Part shown: piece after piece, positions 1 through 8,448 of the stretch
Numbering within the stretch: the stretch's first letter is position 1
Layout: the number at the start of each line of letters is the position of its first letter
Source: Thermoleophilia bacterium
GTDB taxonomy: Bacteria; Actinomycetota; Thermoleophilia; UBA2241
Direction: 5' to 3'
Assembly (NCBI GenBank): GCA_016933475.1
Contig: JAFGAW010000066.1
Location: forward strand, 1 to 38,017
Length of the DNA: 38,017 nt
The notes under the pieces: model-generated
Databases searched by the model: none
What the model saw: only the letters and a program-made list of their open reading frames with translations
What the model was told of the DNA's origin: nothing
Program-made: the position numbers and the translations under genes

Positions 1-126
1 CGACCGGGACACTCGAGATGCAGGGTGCCCGTGTGGCGGGCCGTGCCCAGCATCTGAAGCAGCTCGACGATGCTGAAGCTCTCCAGTGTCCCCTGCATGG
101 CAGCCGCAAGTGTATACTCGGGCCCG

Positions 127-780
127 ATGCTGGTCGACCTCCACACGCACACCTACCCGGGGTCGAGCTGCTCGGCCATCACCTACCGCGAGTACGTCAA
201 CTGGTGCGTGGACGCCGACGTCGAGGCCATCGCGCTCACCAACCACGGCGACACCGGTGACCTCCGCAAGCTCGGGCCGGCCCTCGCCGCTGAGGGCATC
301 CTGCTTCTCCACGGCGTCGAGATCTCGACCTTGTTCGGCGACTTCGTCGTCTTCTCGCCCGACCTCGACTACCTGGGCACGCTTCGCGCCGTGCAGGACG
401 CGCTGCGGCCCGGCGAGGTGCCCGACCACGCGGCCGTCGTGTGGGTGCACCCTGTCGCCGGCGGCGGGCGCAGCGGCTCCGCCTACTACCCCGGCCTCGA
501 GCGCTCCGTGGCGGCGACGATCGAGGGCATCGAGGTCTTCAACGGCAACTGGCTCGCCGACCGCTACGTGTCCCAGGCGCAGGCGATCGCCCGCGATCTC
601 GGGCTGGCGCAGACAGGCGGCAGCGACGCGCACCGGGTCGAGGCCCTCGGCCGCTGCGCCACGCTGCTGCCCGACCCGGTGCGCTCCACAGCCGACCTGG
701 TCACGGCGCTGAAGGCGCGCGTCACCGTCCCCCACCGCACCGACACCGAGCGCCGCCGCAAGCGCTTCGGGCTCTTCTAG
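127..780 (+). CDS. PHP-domain metal-dependent phosphoesterase
   Basis: N-terminal MLVDLHTHTYPGSS plus NHGD and GGSDAH motifs typical of PHP domains; ORF could open at 70 but the internal ATG at 127 fits the domain start. Confidence 0.85.
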   Translation: MLVDLHTHTYPGSSCSAITYREYVNWCVDADVEAIALTNHGDTGDLRKLGPALAAEGILLLHGVEISTLFGDFVVFSPDLDYLGTLRAVQDALRPGEVPDHAAVVWVHPVAGGGRSGSAYYPGLERSVAATIEGIEVFNGNWLADRYVSQAQAIARDLGLAQTGGSDAHRVEALGRCATLLPDPVRSTADLVTALKARVTVPHRTDTERRRKRFGLF

Positions 781-791
781 GGGAGGGAACC

Positions 792-1187
792 ATGCAGAGC
801 TTCGAGCTCCAGACCCCCGGCCGCGCCGCGTTCGTCGACGTGACGGCGCAGGTCCAGGCCGCCGCCCGCGCCTCGGGTGTGCCGGAAGGAGTGGTCGTCG
901 TCTCCGTCCCGCACACCACGGCCGGCGTCACCATCAACGAGAACGCCGACCCCTCGGTGCGCGCCGACCTCCTGATGGCGCTTGGTCGCCTGGTACCGGC
1001 GACGCTGCCCTTCACTCACGCCGAGGGCAACGCCGACGCGCACGTCAAGGCGAGTCTTATGGGCGGCAGCGTGCAGGTGCCGCTCATCGGTGGCCGCCTC
1101 AAGCTGGGCACCTGGCAGGGCGTGTACTTCTGCGAGTTCGACGGCCCCCGGCGCCGGCGCGTCGATGTCGTCGTGCTGCCGGCCTGA
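792..1187 (+). CDS. YjbQ / UPF0047 (secondary thiamine-phosphate synthase-like) protein
   Basis: SVPHTTAGVTINENADPSV, HAEGNADAHVKASLMG and LGTWQGVYFCEFDGPR are characteristic of the YjbQ family; RBS-like ggggaggga upstream. Confidence 0.9.
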   Translation: MQSFELQTPGRAAFVDVTAQVQAAARASGVPEGVVVVSVPHTTAGVTINENADPSVRADLLMALGRLVPATLPFTHAEGNADAHVKASLMGGSVQVPLIGGRLKLGTWQGVYFCEFDGPRRRRVDVVVLPA

Positions 1188-1270
1188 CGAAACACGCCGT
1201 CCGCTGCGGGACTGACGAGACGCGCCGTCGCACCGCCAGCGTAACGAAACGCGCCGTCGTAGCGGCGGCG
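1184..1270. repeat. Three diverged ~28-29 bp direct repeats (ctgacgaaacacgccgtc.../ctgacgagacgcgccgtc.../gtaacgaaacgcgccgtc...) starting at the yjbQ stop codon
   Basis: Repeat starts at 1184, 1212 and 1241; each begins with TGA/TGA/TAA, the first being the real stop codon. Confidence 0.8.
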
Positions 1271-1320
1271 TGAGTGGGCGCCACATGTGTCTGCGTGAGC
1301 GGGCGCCGCACGTGCTTGCG
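1271..1320. repeat. Two 25-bp direct repeats tgagtgggcgccacatgtgtctgcg / tgagcgggcgccgcacgtgcttgcg
   Basis: Direct inspection; lies in the convergent yjbQ/peptidase intergenic region next to the repeats at 1184-1270. Confidence 0.8.
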
Positions 1321-1334
1321 GGGCGCCGCCGGCG

Positions 1335-2831
1335 TCAGCGCCCGAGCGCGCGCTCCATGTGACGCCGGAGCGGGTCGAAGTCGAGGCGCCCGCCACCCTT
1401 CTTGAGCAGCAGTTGGCCGGCGCGGAAGTGCTGGCCGAAGGCCCACAGCTCTTTGAGCCACTGGGCGGCCGCGGGGCTCTGGAACCATGCGATGCTGAAG
1501 CGGTCCTGCAGGATCATTCGGAAGGCGCCCTCGAGCATCCACGCCTGGAGGTAGCTCGCGACGTAGAGCCCGGGGTCGACGTCGACGAGGTAGTTCTCGG
1601 CGGGGACCTCGACCATGAGCGCGTCGCTGAGCCGCCGGCTGTAGCGCTGCGCCATGCCGGCGATGTCGTCGCTCGCGTGCAGCTCGGTCTCGTAGGCGAC
1701 CTTGGCCGCGTAGCGGCGGATGAGGAACAGCTCGGCCACGTTGGCGAAGAACAAGTAGTCGTCGGCCTCGTCGTAGTCGAGCAGCTCGGCCAGCCAGCGG
1801 CGGTTGAACGACAGGTGGTCGAAGAGGAAGGCGAAGGCCTCGGTGACGGCGTTGTCGCCGAGGTGTCGGTACTCGAAGGGCAGACCGGGATCGGTGTGAG
1901 CGAAGTGCTCGGTGTGGCCGCCCTCGTGCAGCAGCGCCGAGTAGTCGTCGGCGCCACCCTGGGGCAGCACGCAGAGGTAGATCTCGTCGGGCACGCGCAC
2001 CGGGGCGCAGAAAGCGCGTGGCGTCTTGAGCTCACGCACCTCGGTATCGAGGTGCACGTTGGCCTGGGCGCCGAGGTCGATGCCGAGGCCGGCCAGCGTG
2101 CGCTCGAAGGTGGGCAGCAGGCGGTCGGCGGTGAACACATCGTCGTAACCCGGGGCCCTGAACAGGTACGAGAGATCGGAGAACCACAGGTCTTCGAGCG
2201 CGATGCCCAGCTTGTCGCGGACGAGACGCTCCATCACGCGGTGGTAGAGACCGGAGGTGTCCTGGAGGAAGCGCTCGGCCTGAGCGCGCAAGAGGAGGTG
2301 GTCGAGCCCCCGGATCTCGGTGTACAGCGCGAGATAGTGTGGGTAGCCGAGGTCGCGGGCGAGCCCGTGGGCCTGCCCCCAGAGTCGCAGCAGCAGCGGG
2401 TCGAGGTGTGCGGTCGTGGCCTCGAGCCGCGCCCGCTGGATGCGGGCCCGGCGCTCGCGGTCGGCCTCGTTGGCCTGCACGACGCTGGAGACGCGCAGGC
2501 CGATCTGCTCGCCGTCGACCTCGATGGTAGTGCGGCTCTCGGTGTTGGCGACCTGGTCGCTCAGGTGGCGTGTCGCGGCACTGAGGTATCCGTCGGTCGT
2601 GAACGCGATGAGGTACGCCAGCTGCCGCTTGGGGTCGTCGGTGACCGTCGGGTAGCGCTCGTTGAGCTCGGTCACCGCGGCGCGGGTGAAGAGCTCGGGG
2701 TAGCGGTCGTAGACCGCGGCGGTGTCACATGTCTCCTTCTGGCCCGAGAAGTGGAGGTACGCCTCCTTCTCGAGCTCGGCGGAGAAGGCCTCGGCCCGCC
2801 GCCGGTACTCGTCGAGATCGAGGGTATGCAC
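1335..2831 (-). CDS. Gluzincin-type metallopeptidase-like protein (M3-like)
   Basis: LLHEGGHTEHFAHT (HEXXH) followed by NAVTEAFAFLFDHL supplying a downstream Glu; GTG start; about 498 aa. Confidence 0.75.
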   Translation of the reverse strand: MHTLDLDEYRRRAEAFSAELEKEAYLHFSGQKETCDTAAVYDRYPELFTRAAVTELNERYPTVTDDPKRQLAYLIAFTTDGYLSAATRHLSDQVANTESRTTIEVDGEQIGLRVSSVVQANEADRERRARIQRARLEATTAHLDPLLLRLWGQAHGLARDLGYPHYLALYTEIRGLDHLLLRAQAERFLQDTSGLYHRVMERLVRDKLGIALEDLWFSDLSYLFRAPGYDDVFTADRLLPTFERTLAGLGIDLGAQANVHLDTEVRELKTPRAFCAPVRVPDEIYLCVLPQGGADDYSALLHEGGHTEHFAHTDPGLPFEYRHLGDNAVTEAFAFLFDHLSFNRRWLAELLDYDEADDYLFFANVAELFLIRRYAAKVAYETELHASDDIAGMAQRYSRRLSDALMVEVPAENYLVDVDPGLYVASYLQAWMLEGAFRMILQDRFSIAWFQSPAAAQWLKELWAFGQHFRAGQLLLKKGGGRLDFDPLRRHMERALGR

Positions 2832-3032
2832 CCGGGCTCCTTGGTCGCATGGGCAGCGCCGGCGCCGTGACGCCGCCGGGACTCTATCAGACGGCTCGCG
2901 GCCGGCGCCCGCACCTCAGGCCACCCCGGGGTGGACAATCACCTGCGTCCGGAGAGGCGCCGCGCCCGAGGCGACGGTCGCCCAGGCCGGGGGACGGTCG
3001 CCGCGCCTCAGGGGCCGGGGTACACTCGCCCG

Positions 3033-4625
3033 ATGCCCCCCAGACCTGGTGACATGCTCGACCTCGAGGTCACGACGCTCGCCTACGGCGGGCGCGGCGT
3101 CGCCCGCGTCGACGACTTCGTCGTCTTCGTCCGCGGCGCCCTGCCCGGCGACCGGGTGCGCGCCCGCGTGACCAAGCGCAAGCGGCGCCACGCCGAGGCG
3201 CGCGCCGTCGAGCTGCTCCGGCCCTCAGCCGAGCGCGTCGCCCCGCGCTGCCGGCACGCCGGCGAGTGCGGCGGCTGTGAGTGGCAGTCACTGGCCTACG
3301 AGCGCCAGCTCGAGGCCAAACAGTCGCAGGTGGTCGAGGCCCTCGCCCACCTCGGCGGGCTCGATGACTATGAGCTCGAGCCGATCCTCGGCATGCCGGA
3401 TCCTTGGCGCTACCGCAACAAGATGGAGTTCTCGTTCGGGGTGGAAGAGAGCCGGCTCGTACTCGGCCTGCATCGCAAAGGCTCGTGGAGCGAGATCGTC
3501 GAGGTCGAGGACTGCCTGCTGGCCTCGGAGCGCATGAACACCGCCCGGGCCGCGGTGGCCGCGGCCGCACGAGAGCTCGGCCTCACCGCCTACGACCGCG
3601 GCCGCGGCGCGCGCCCCGGGCAGGATGGTGCCGCGAACCCGGCGCAGGGAGCGGCCGAGGCCTCGTCCAGCGTCGAGACCGCAGACGCGCCGCGCGAGAC
3701 CGCAGACGCGCCGCGCGAGACCGCAGACGGCACCGCCGCCCAGACCGTCGACGCGTCATCCGCCGCCGAGACCGTCGACGCGTCATCCGCTGCCGAGGCC
3801 GCCGACGCCTCGGCGGAGACCGATACCGGCCTCCTGCGCCACCTCGTGGTGCGTGAGGGTCGCACAAGCGGCGACCTCCTCCTCAATCTCTACGTCCGGC
3901 GCCGCTTCCCCAAGGAGGAGGCCCTGGTCGAGGCGGTCATGGCCCGCTGCCCCGTGACGTCGTTCGCCGTGACGGTGAACGCCAGCCCGGCCGACGCCGC
4001 CGTCGGCGACGGCCCCCACATGCTCGCCGGCCCGCCCTCCGTCCGTGAGCGGCTCGCCGGCGTCGACCTGCGGGTGCCGGCAACGGCCTTCCTGCAGACC
4101 AACACGCAGATGACCGACCTGCTCTACGAGACGGCGGCCGGGTTCGCCGGCCTGTCGCCGGCAGCGCACGCCGTCGACCTCTACTGCGGCATCGGTTCGT
4201 TCTCGTTGCGTCTCGCCCGTGACGCGGCGCACGTCACCGGCATCGAGCTGCAGCCCGAGGCTGTCGAGGCGGCGCGGGTGAACGCGGAGCTGAACGGGAC
4301 AGCGCACGTCGCCTTCTTCGCCGGCGACGTGCGCCGCCTGCTTAAGGACCCGTCGGCCGTCGACCTCGACCCAGCTGCGACGCCGCTCGACGTGGTCGCC
4401 GTCGACCCCCCGCGCGCGGGGCTCGTGCGCAAGGCGCTGCAACGCGCGGCGGCACTCGGAGCGGAGCGCTTCGTCTACATCTCCTGTAACCCGGCGACCC
4501 TGGCCGGCAACGCCCGCGAACTGAGCGATGTCGGGTATCGGTTGAGCCGCGTGCGGCCGGTCGACATGTTCCCGCACACGCACCACGTCGAGACGGTCGC
4601 GCTCTTCGTCCGCAAGGAGACCTGA
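3033..4625 (+). CDS. 23S rRNA (uracil-C5)-methyltransferase / TrmA-RlmD family with TRAM domain
   Basis: TRAM-like N-terminus, CRHAGECGGCEWQ Fe-S motif, LDLYCGIGSFSLRLA-type SAM motif (VDLYCGIGSFSL), VDPPRAG and YISCNPATLAGN catalytic motif. Confidence 0.92.
   Translation: MPPRPGDMLDLEVTTLAYGGRGVARVDDFVVFVRGALPGDRVRARVTKRKRRHAEARAVELLRPSAERVAPRCRHAGECGGCEWQSLAYERQLEAKQSQVVEALAHLGGLDDYELEPILGMPDPWRYRNKMEFSFGVEESRLVLGLHRKGSWSEIVEVEDCLLASERMNTARAAVAAAARELGLTAYDRGRGARPGQDGAANPAQGAAEASSSVETADAPRETADAPRETADGTAAQTVDASSAAETVDASSAAEAADASAETDTGLLRHLVVREGRTSGDLLLNLYVRRRFPKEEALVEAVMARCPVTSFAVTVNASPADAAVGDGPHMLAGPPSVRERLAGVDLRVPATAFLQTNTQMTDLLYETAAGFAGLSPAAHAVDLYCGIGSFSLRLARDAAHVTGIELQPEAVEAARVNAELNGTAHVAFFAGDVRRLLKDPSAVDLDPAATPLDVVAVDPPRAGLVRKALQRAAALGAERFVYISCNPATLAGNARELSDVGYRLSRVRPVDMFPHTHHVETVALFVRKET
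3675..3716. repeat. In-gene 21-bp tandem repeat (gagaccgcagacgcgccgcgc x2, plus partial third), encoding ETADAPR
   Basis: Identical copies at 3675-3695 and 3696-3716, partial at 3717. Confidence 0.95.
3741..3794. repeat. In-gene 27-bp tandem repeat (agaccgtcgacgcgtcatccgc core x2), encoding [QE]TVDASSAA
   Basis: Near-identical copies at 3741-3767 and 3768-3794, decayed third copy after 3795. Confidence 0.92.
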
Positions 4626-4635
4626 GCCGGGGAGA

Positions 4636-4678
4636 CCGCCCCGGGGACGGGGCGGGCGCCGCCGGTACGGTCGGCGGC
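4636..4678. terminator. Two adjacent GC hairpins between convergent genes
   Basis: ccgccccg-ggga-cggggcgg (4636-4655) and gccgccg-gtacggt-cggcggc (4658-4678); no U-tract, so the mechanism is uncertain. Confidence 0.5.
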
Positions 4679-4709
4679 CGCACCGCGGAGCCCTCGCAGT
4701 CCACTTCGC

Positions 4710-5489
4710 CTAGAGCCCATGGGGCGTCTCGGCCCGTCCCCCGCCCCTCAATCGCACCCACAGCAGGTCGGCGTTGACGAGCAGCACGGCGGCCGAGAGC
4801 AGCGGGAGCGCCGGCACGGCGGTCAACCAGAAGCCGGCCCCGATGCTCAACGCGAACGAGAGCGTCATCGCGACCGCCGTCCACCCGGCGCGCAGACCGA
4901 AGCGCCGTGCCGCGCCGAGGTAGAGGGCGAAGAAGATGAAGTCGGCCACACCCAGCGCGGTGTAGGCCTCGTCCGGCCGGTAGCCTGGCCAGGCGAGCGC
5001 CACGGTGAAGGCGCCGATGACCCGGGGCCCTTGCGCGATCAGCACCTTGGTCGGGCCGAAGTAGACGCTGACCACGTCGGTCACGGTCACCACGGCAGCG
5101 ATCAGGACCACCCAGCTGACGCGCTCGAGCGCCCCGGCGAGCAGGAGACCCGCCGCAGTGGCGAAGAGCACCTTGCCGACGTTGGCTCCGGGGACCCAGC
5201 CGGCGAGGCTGCAGGCGACCGCGGCGGCGAGCCCCGCGGCGAGCAGGACCACCAGCAGGCGGCGGACACCGGGCCGCCGGCGGGCGCCGGGCAGCGCGGC
5301 GAGATCCCACTGCACGAGCGCGGCGAGCGCGGCGGCGAAGCCGGAGGCGAGCACGGCGCCCAGCGTCGTCTCCACCGCGGGCAGGTAGCGACTCAGCCCG
5401 GTGTAGGCCGCGAAGAGTGCCGCCGCGACCGCCGCACGCACGAGTGCGGTGGACGGGTCAGTACGGAGGGATGGCGTCGTACCACTCAC
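4710..5489 (-). CDS. Polytopic membrane protein; candidate presenilin/signal-peptide-peptidase-like (A22) intramembrane aspartyl protease
   Basis: Several hydrophobic segments; VTVTDVVSVYFGPTKVLI (cf. YD motif), ALGVADFIFFALYLGAA (cf. GxGD motif) and AVPALPLLSAAVLL (PAL motif) in the correct order; GTG start overlapping the upstream gene by 32 nt. Confidence 0.6.
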   Translation of the reverse strand: MSGTTPSLRTDPSTALVRAAVAAALFAAYTGLSRYLPAVETTLGAVLASGFAAALAALVQWDLAALPGARRRPGVRRLLVVLLAAGLAAAVACSLAGWVPGANVGKVLFATAAGLLLAGALERVSWVVLIAAVVTVTDVVSVYFGPTKVLIAQGPRVIGAFTVALAWPGYRPDEAYTALGVADFIFFALYLGAARRFGLRAGWTAVAMTLSFALSIGAGFWLTAVPALPLLSAAVLLVNADLLWVRLRGGGRAETPHGL

Positions 5490-6060
5490 CGAGCCGGCGG
5501 AAGGCCCGCCAGAACGCGGCCTTGAGCCGCTGCTCGTCGAGGGACGCGTCGATGTCGGGCGTGACGAGGATCTCGGTGCCCGGGGTGAACTCGACGATCT
5601 CGCCCGGCTCGTAGGCGATCTCGCGGGCCATCGGCACGGCGGCGGCGTTGAGCGCCGCGACCGTCTCCTCGCCCATGGCGACGACGATCTTGGGCTCGAC
5701 CACGGCCAGCTCGCGGCGCAGGTGCTCCAGGCAGCGCCCTTCGGACTGCGCCTCCTGCACGTCGCCGCACTTGATCACGTTGGTGCCGTAGAGCTGCAGC
5801 GGGTCGATCTTGAGGCGCTGGCAGCTCTTCATCAGTGCCGTGCCGCTGCGGCCGAAGAAGGCGACCCCCTCATGGCACTCGCTCGGCCTGGCCTGGTACT
5901 TCAGCATGAAGATGTCGGCCAGCGGGTGGCCGGAGCCGATGACCGGCATGGTGCGCGCGTGACGGCAGCCGCGGCAGCGCAGGATCTCGCCGGTCAGCTC
6001 GTTGATCTCCGAGATGGCCCGGGTCAGGTACTTGTCGTAGATCTCGTTCGGTTGTGCCAC
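5458..6060 (-). CDS. Uracil-DNA glycosylase family 4/5-like Fe-S protein, divergent catalytic motifs
   Basis: CRGC near N-terminus, GVAFFGRSGTALMKS, TNVIKC...GRCLEHLRREL typical of [4Fe-4S] UDGs; canonical GExPG and HPS motifs not recognisable. Confidence 0.7.
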   Translation of the reverse strand: MAQPNEIYDKYLTRAISEINELTGEILRCRGCRHARTMPVIGSGHPLADIFMLKYQARPSECHEGVAFFGRSGTALMKSCQRLKIDPLQLYGTNVIKCGDVQEAQSEGRCLEHLRRELAVVEPKIVVAMGEETVAALNAAAVPMAREIAYEPGEIVEFTPGTEILVTPDIDASLDEQRLKAAFWRAFRRLGEWYDAIPPY

Positions 6061-6243
6061 GGAGTACCTCGGCAGGAAGCGGTCGTCTGCTTGTTCGCCT
6101 CGCCCTGATGAATCCCTCGTAAGGTACCCTCGATCGTCGGCCGATGCGCGACGTTATCGCTTTGAGCAGGGGAATCCCCCTGCCCTGCCAGGCCCGCGCC
6201 GGTCGTGACCGCCGGGCGGCACGGGATTGCTGTTGTCATGGAA

Positions 6244-6279
6244 GCGACCGCGCGCGATCGCCGAGCCGCGCGCGGTCGC
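6244..6279. repeat. 12-bp perfect inverted repeat (gcgaccgcgcgc ... gcgcgcggtcgc)
   Basis: Arms 6244-6255 and 6268-6279, 12-nt spacer. Confidence 0.7.
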
Positions 6280-6350
6280 CGACGCCGTGGGCGGTCGCCG
6301 TCGCCGTGGGGACGGCCGCAGGCCGACGGAGGGGGGCCGGGGCCGGAGAC

Positions 6351-6390
6351 GCCGCCGGGGCGCAGCGCTCTCGCGCTGCGCCCCGGCGGC
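6351..6390. terminator. Perfect 18-bp stem, TCTC tetraloop hairpin, downstream of the inositol-phosphate synthase gene
   Basis: gccgccggggcgcagcgc-tctc-gcgctgcgccccggcggc; 43 nt past the stop codon of the minus-strand gene; no U-tract. Confidence 0.7.
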
Positions 6391-6432
6391 TGCGACCCGG
6401 TGCTCGGCCCTGACGGCCGACGGGCGCGGTGC

Positions 6433-7536
6433 TCAGCCCTGAAGGACGGCGGTCGCCCCGCGGCCCTCGCCGGCGATGAACTCCTCGGTGAGGCGCCGGC
6501 AGAGATCGTCGGGGTGCTGGACCGGCGGCGACTTCATGAAGTAGGAGCTCGGACCCTCGAGCGAGCCCGCGAGGCCGCGGTCGAGGGCGATCTTGGCGCA
6601 GCGCACGGCGTCGATCACGATGCCCGCCGAGTTGGGCGAGTCGACGACCTCGAGCTTGAGCTCGATGTTGAGCGCCGAGTCGCCGAAGCTGCGACCCTCG
6701 AGGCGGATGTAGGCCCACTTGCGGTCCTCGAGCCAGGCGACGTGGTCGCTGGGCCCGATGTGGACGTTGTCGGCGCCCATATCGTAGTCGAGCTGACTGG
6801 TGACGGCGTTGGTCTTGGAGATCTTCTTCGACTCGAGGCGCTCGCGCTCGAGCATGTTGAGGAAGTCGGTGTTGCCGCCGACGTTGAGCTGGCTCGTGCG
6901 CTCAAGGCGGACGCCGCGCTCCCTCATCAACCGGGTGAGCACGCGGTGCACGATGGTGGCCCCGACCTGGCTCTTGATGTCGTCGCCGATGATCGGCACG
7001 CCGGCCTCGGAGAAACGCCGCTGCCAGTAGGGCTCGCGGGCGAGGAACACGGGGATGCAGTTGACCATGGCGCAGCCGGCGGTGAGGATCTGCTCGGCGT
7101 ACCACTTGGTCGCGTCTTCGCTGCCCACGGGCAGGTAGTTGACGACGACGTCGGCCTGCGTCTCCTTGAGGATGCCGACGATGTCGTCGGTCGGGCCCGG
7201 CGCCTTCTCGATGATCTGCGAGAGGTACTTGCCCAGCCCGTCGTGGGTCATGCCGCGCGCGACGGTGACGCCCTTGGCCGGGACGTCACAGAACACCGGC
7301 GTGCAGTTGGGCTTGGTCTTGATCGCCTCGGAGAGGTCTTTGCCGACCTTGTTCTTGTCGATATCGATGGCGGCGACGAACTCGATGTCGCGGATGTGGT
7401 AGCCGCCCACGACCGGGTGCATGAGGCCGGGCACGAAGTCGGACTTCTTGGCGTTCTTGTAGAACTCGACGCCCTGGATGAAGGACGAGGCGCAGTTGCC
7501 CACGCCGATGATCGCGACGCGCACTGGATTGGCCAA
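6433..7536 (-). CDS. ino1: Inositol-3-phosphate synthase
   Basis: [79 protein letters not shown]: classic actinobacterial Ino1. Confidence 0.95.
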   Translation of the reverse strand: MANPVRVAIIGVGNCASSFIQGVEFYKNAKKSDFVPGLMHPVVGGYHIRDIEFVAAIDIDKNKVGKDLSEAIKTKPNCTPVFCDVPAKGVTVARGMTHDGLGKYLSQIIEKAPGPTDDIVGILKETQADVVVNYLPVGSEDATKWYAEQILTAGCAMVNCIPVFLAREPYWQRRFSEAGVPIIGDDIKSQVGATIVHRVLTRLMRERGVRLERTSQLNVGGNTDFLNMLERERLESKKISKTNAVTSQLDYDMGADNVHIGPSDHVAWLEDRKWAYIRLEGRSFGDSALNIELKLEVVDSPNSAGIVIDAVRCAKIALDRGLAGSLEGPSSYFMKSPPVQHPDDLCRRLTEEFIAGEGRGATAVLQG

Positions 7537-7638
7537 GGTCGGTCTACCTCCACTGGGATCGGCCGCGTGACCGGCCGGTCAGCTTGGTGCCGCAGACCCG
7601 CTCGTACGGGGCGGTCTGGGCTCAGACGAATGCGCGAG

Positions 7639-7644
7639 AGTATA
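7639..7644 (-). promoter_or_regulatory. Extended -10 element TGA-TATACT, putative ino1 promoter
   Basis: Minus strand reads ctgTGATATACTctcg about 100 nt upstream of ino1; no convincing -35. Confidence 0.45.
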
Positions 7645-7759
7645 TCACAGGGGGTCGGCGCGACCGGGGCGGCTCGAACGGGCCTGAGGGCGGGACCGGA
7701 GCCCGGCGGCCCCGGCTCGCCGGGTGCCGTCGAGGGCCACCGGGCGCGCCGCGCCGCCG

Positions 7760-8377
7760 TCAGAGCCCGGCGGCGGTGCGCTCCTCGGCACGCAGCTTGC
7801 GCATCACGTGGACGAGCCGGTGGACGACGGTCATCGGCGTGAGGACGGCGATCAGGACGAGCATGAACGGCAGCAGGCCCCACGGCTCGAAGACGAACCC
7901 GATGGCCAGCCCCACCAGTCGCTCGGGCCGCGACATGAAGCCCACCTTGCAGTCGGTGCCGAGCGCCTCGGCGCGGGCCCTGGCGTACGACACCATGAGG
8001 GCCGAGCCCAGGCAGACGAGCACGGCGACGAGCTCCCACAGGCGGCCCTCCCGGGCCATGTAGAACGCCAGCGCGCCGAAGGTGATGATCTCGGAGACGC
8101 GGTCGAGCGTCGAGTCGAGGAAGGCCCCCGACCTCGTGGGGCCCCGCCCGGCGCGGGCCACGGCGCCGTCGAGGGCGTCGCAGACCGCGGCGATGAGGAA
8201 GGTGAGCGCGGCCCAGAAGAAGTGCCCGCTCACGATGAGGCCCGCGGCGACGACGCTGAGCGCCACCCCCGCCGCGGTGAGGACGTCGGGGGTGACGCCA
8301 CGGGCGGCGAGGATCACGCCGAGCTTGTAGAAGCCGCGCCGAGCGCCGAGGGTGTAGGTGGTCTTGAGGTTGACCAC
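7760..8377 (-). CDS. CDP-alcohol phosphatidyltransferase (probable phosphatidylinositol-phosphate synthase)
   Basis: CDALDGAVARAGRGPTRSGAFLDSTLDR matches D-x2-D-G-x2-A-R-x8-G-x3-D-x3-D. Confidence 0.9.
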   Translation of the reverse strand: MVNLKTTYTLGARRGFYKLGVILAARGVTPDVLTAAGVALSVVAAGLIVSGHFFWAALTFLIAAVCDALDGAVARAGRGPTRSGAFLDSTLDRVSEIITFGALAFYMAREGRLWELVAVLVCLGSALMVSYARARAEALGTDCKVGFMSRPERLVGLAIGFVFEPWGLLPFMLVLIAVLTPMTVVHRLVHVMRKLRAEERTAAGL

Positions 8378-8448
8378 GGCCGCTCAGCCACCCGCCGTCG
8401 GGCGGGCCGGCGGTGCGGCGCGGGACGCAGCGCGAACGGACACGGCCG

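Noticed and set aside
3021-3033. TACACT box directly upstream of the methyltransferase ATG (leaderless transcript)
   Set aside because: Spacing would fit leaderless transcription, but there is no convincing -35 and a single hexamer in this context is weak.
3597-3827. Intein or frameshift in the methyltransferase
   Set aside because: No intein splicing motifs, and the reading frame is continuous; explained by in-frame low-complexity repeats.
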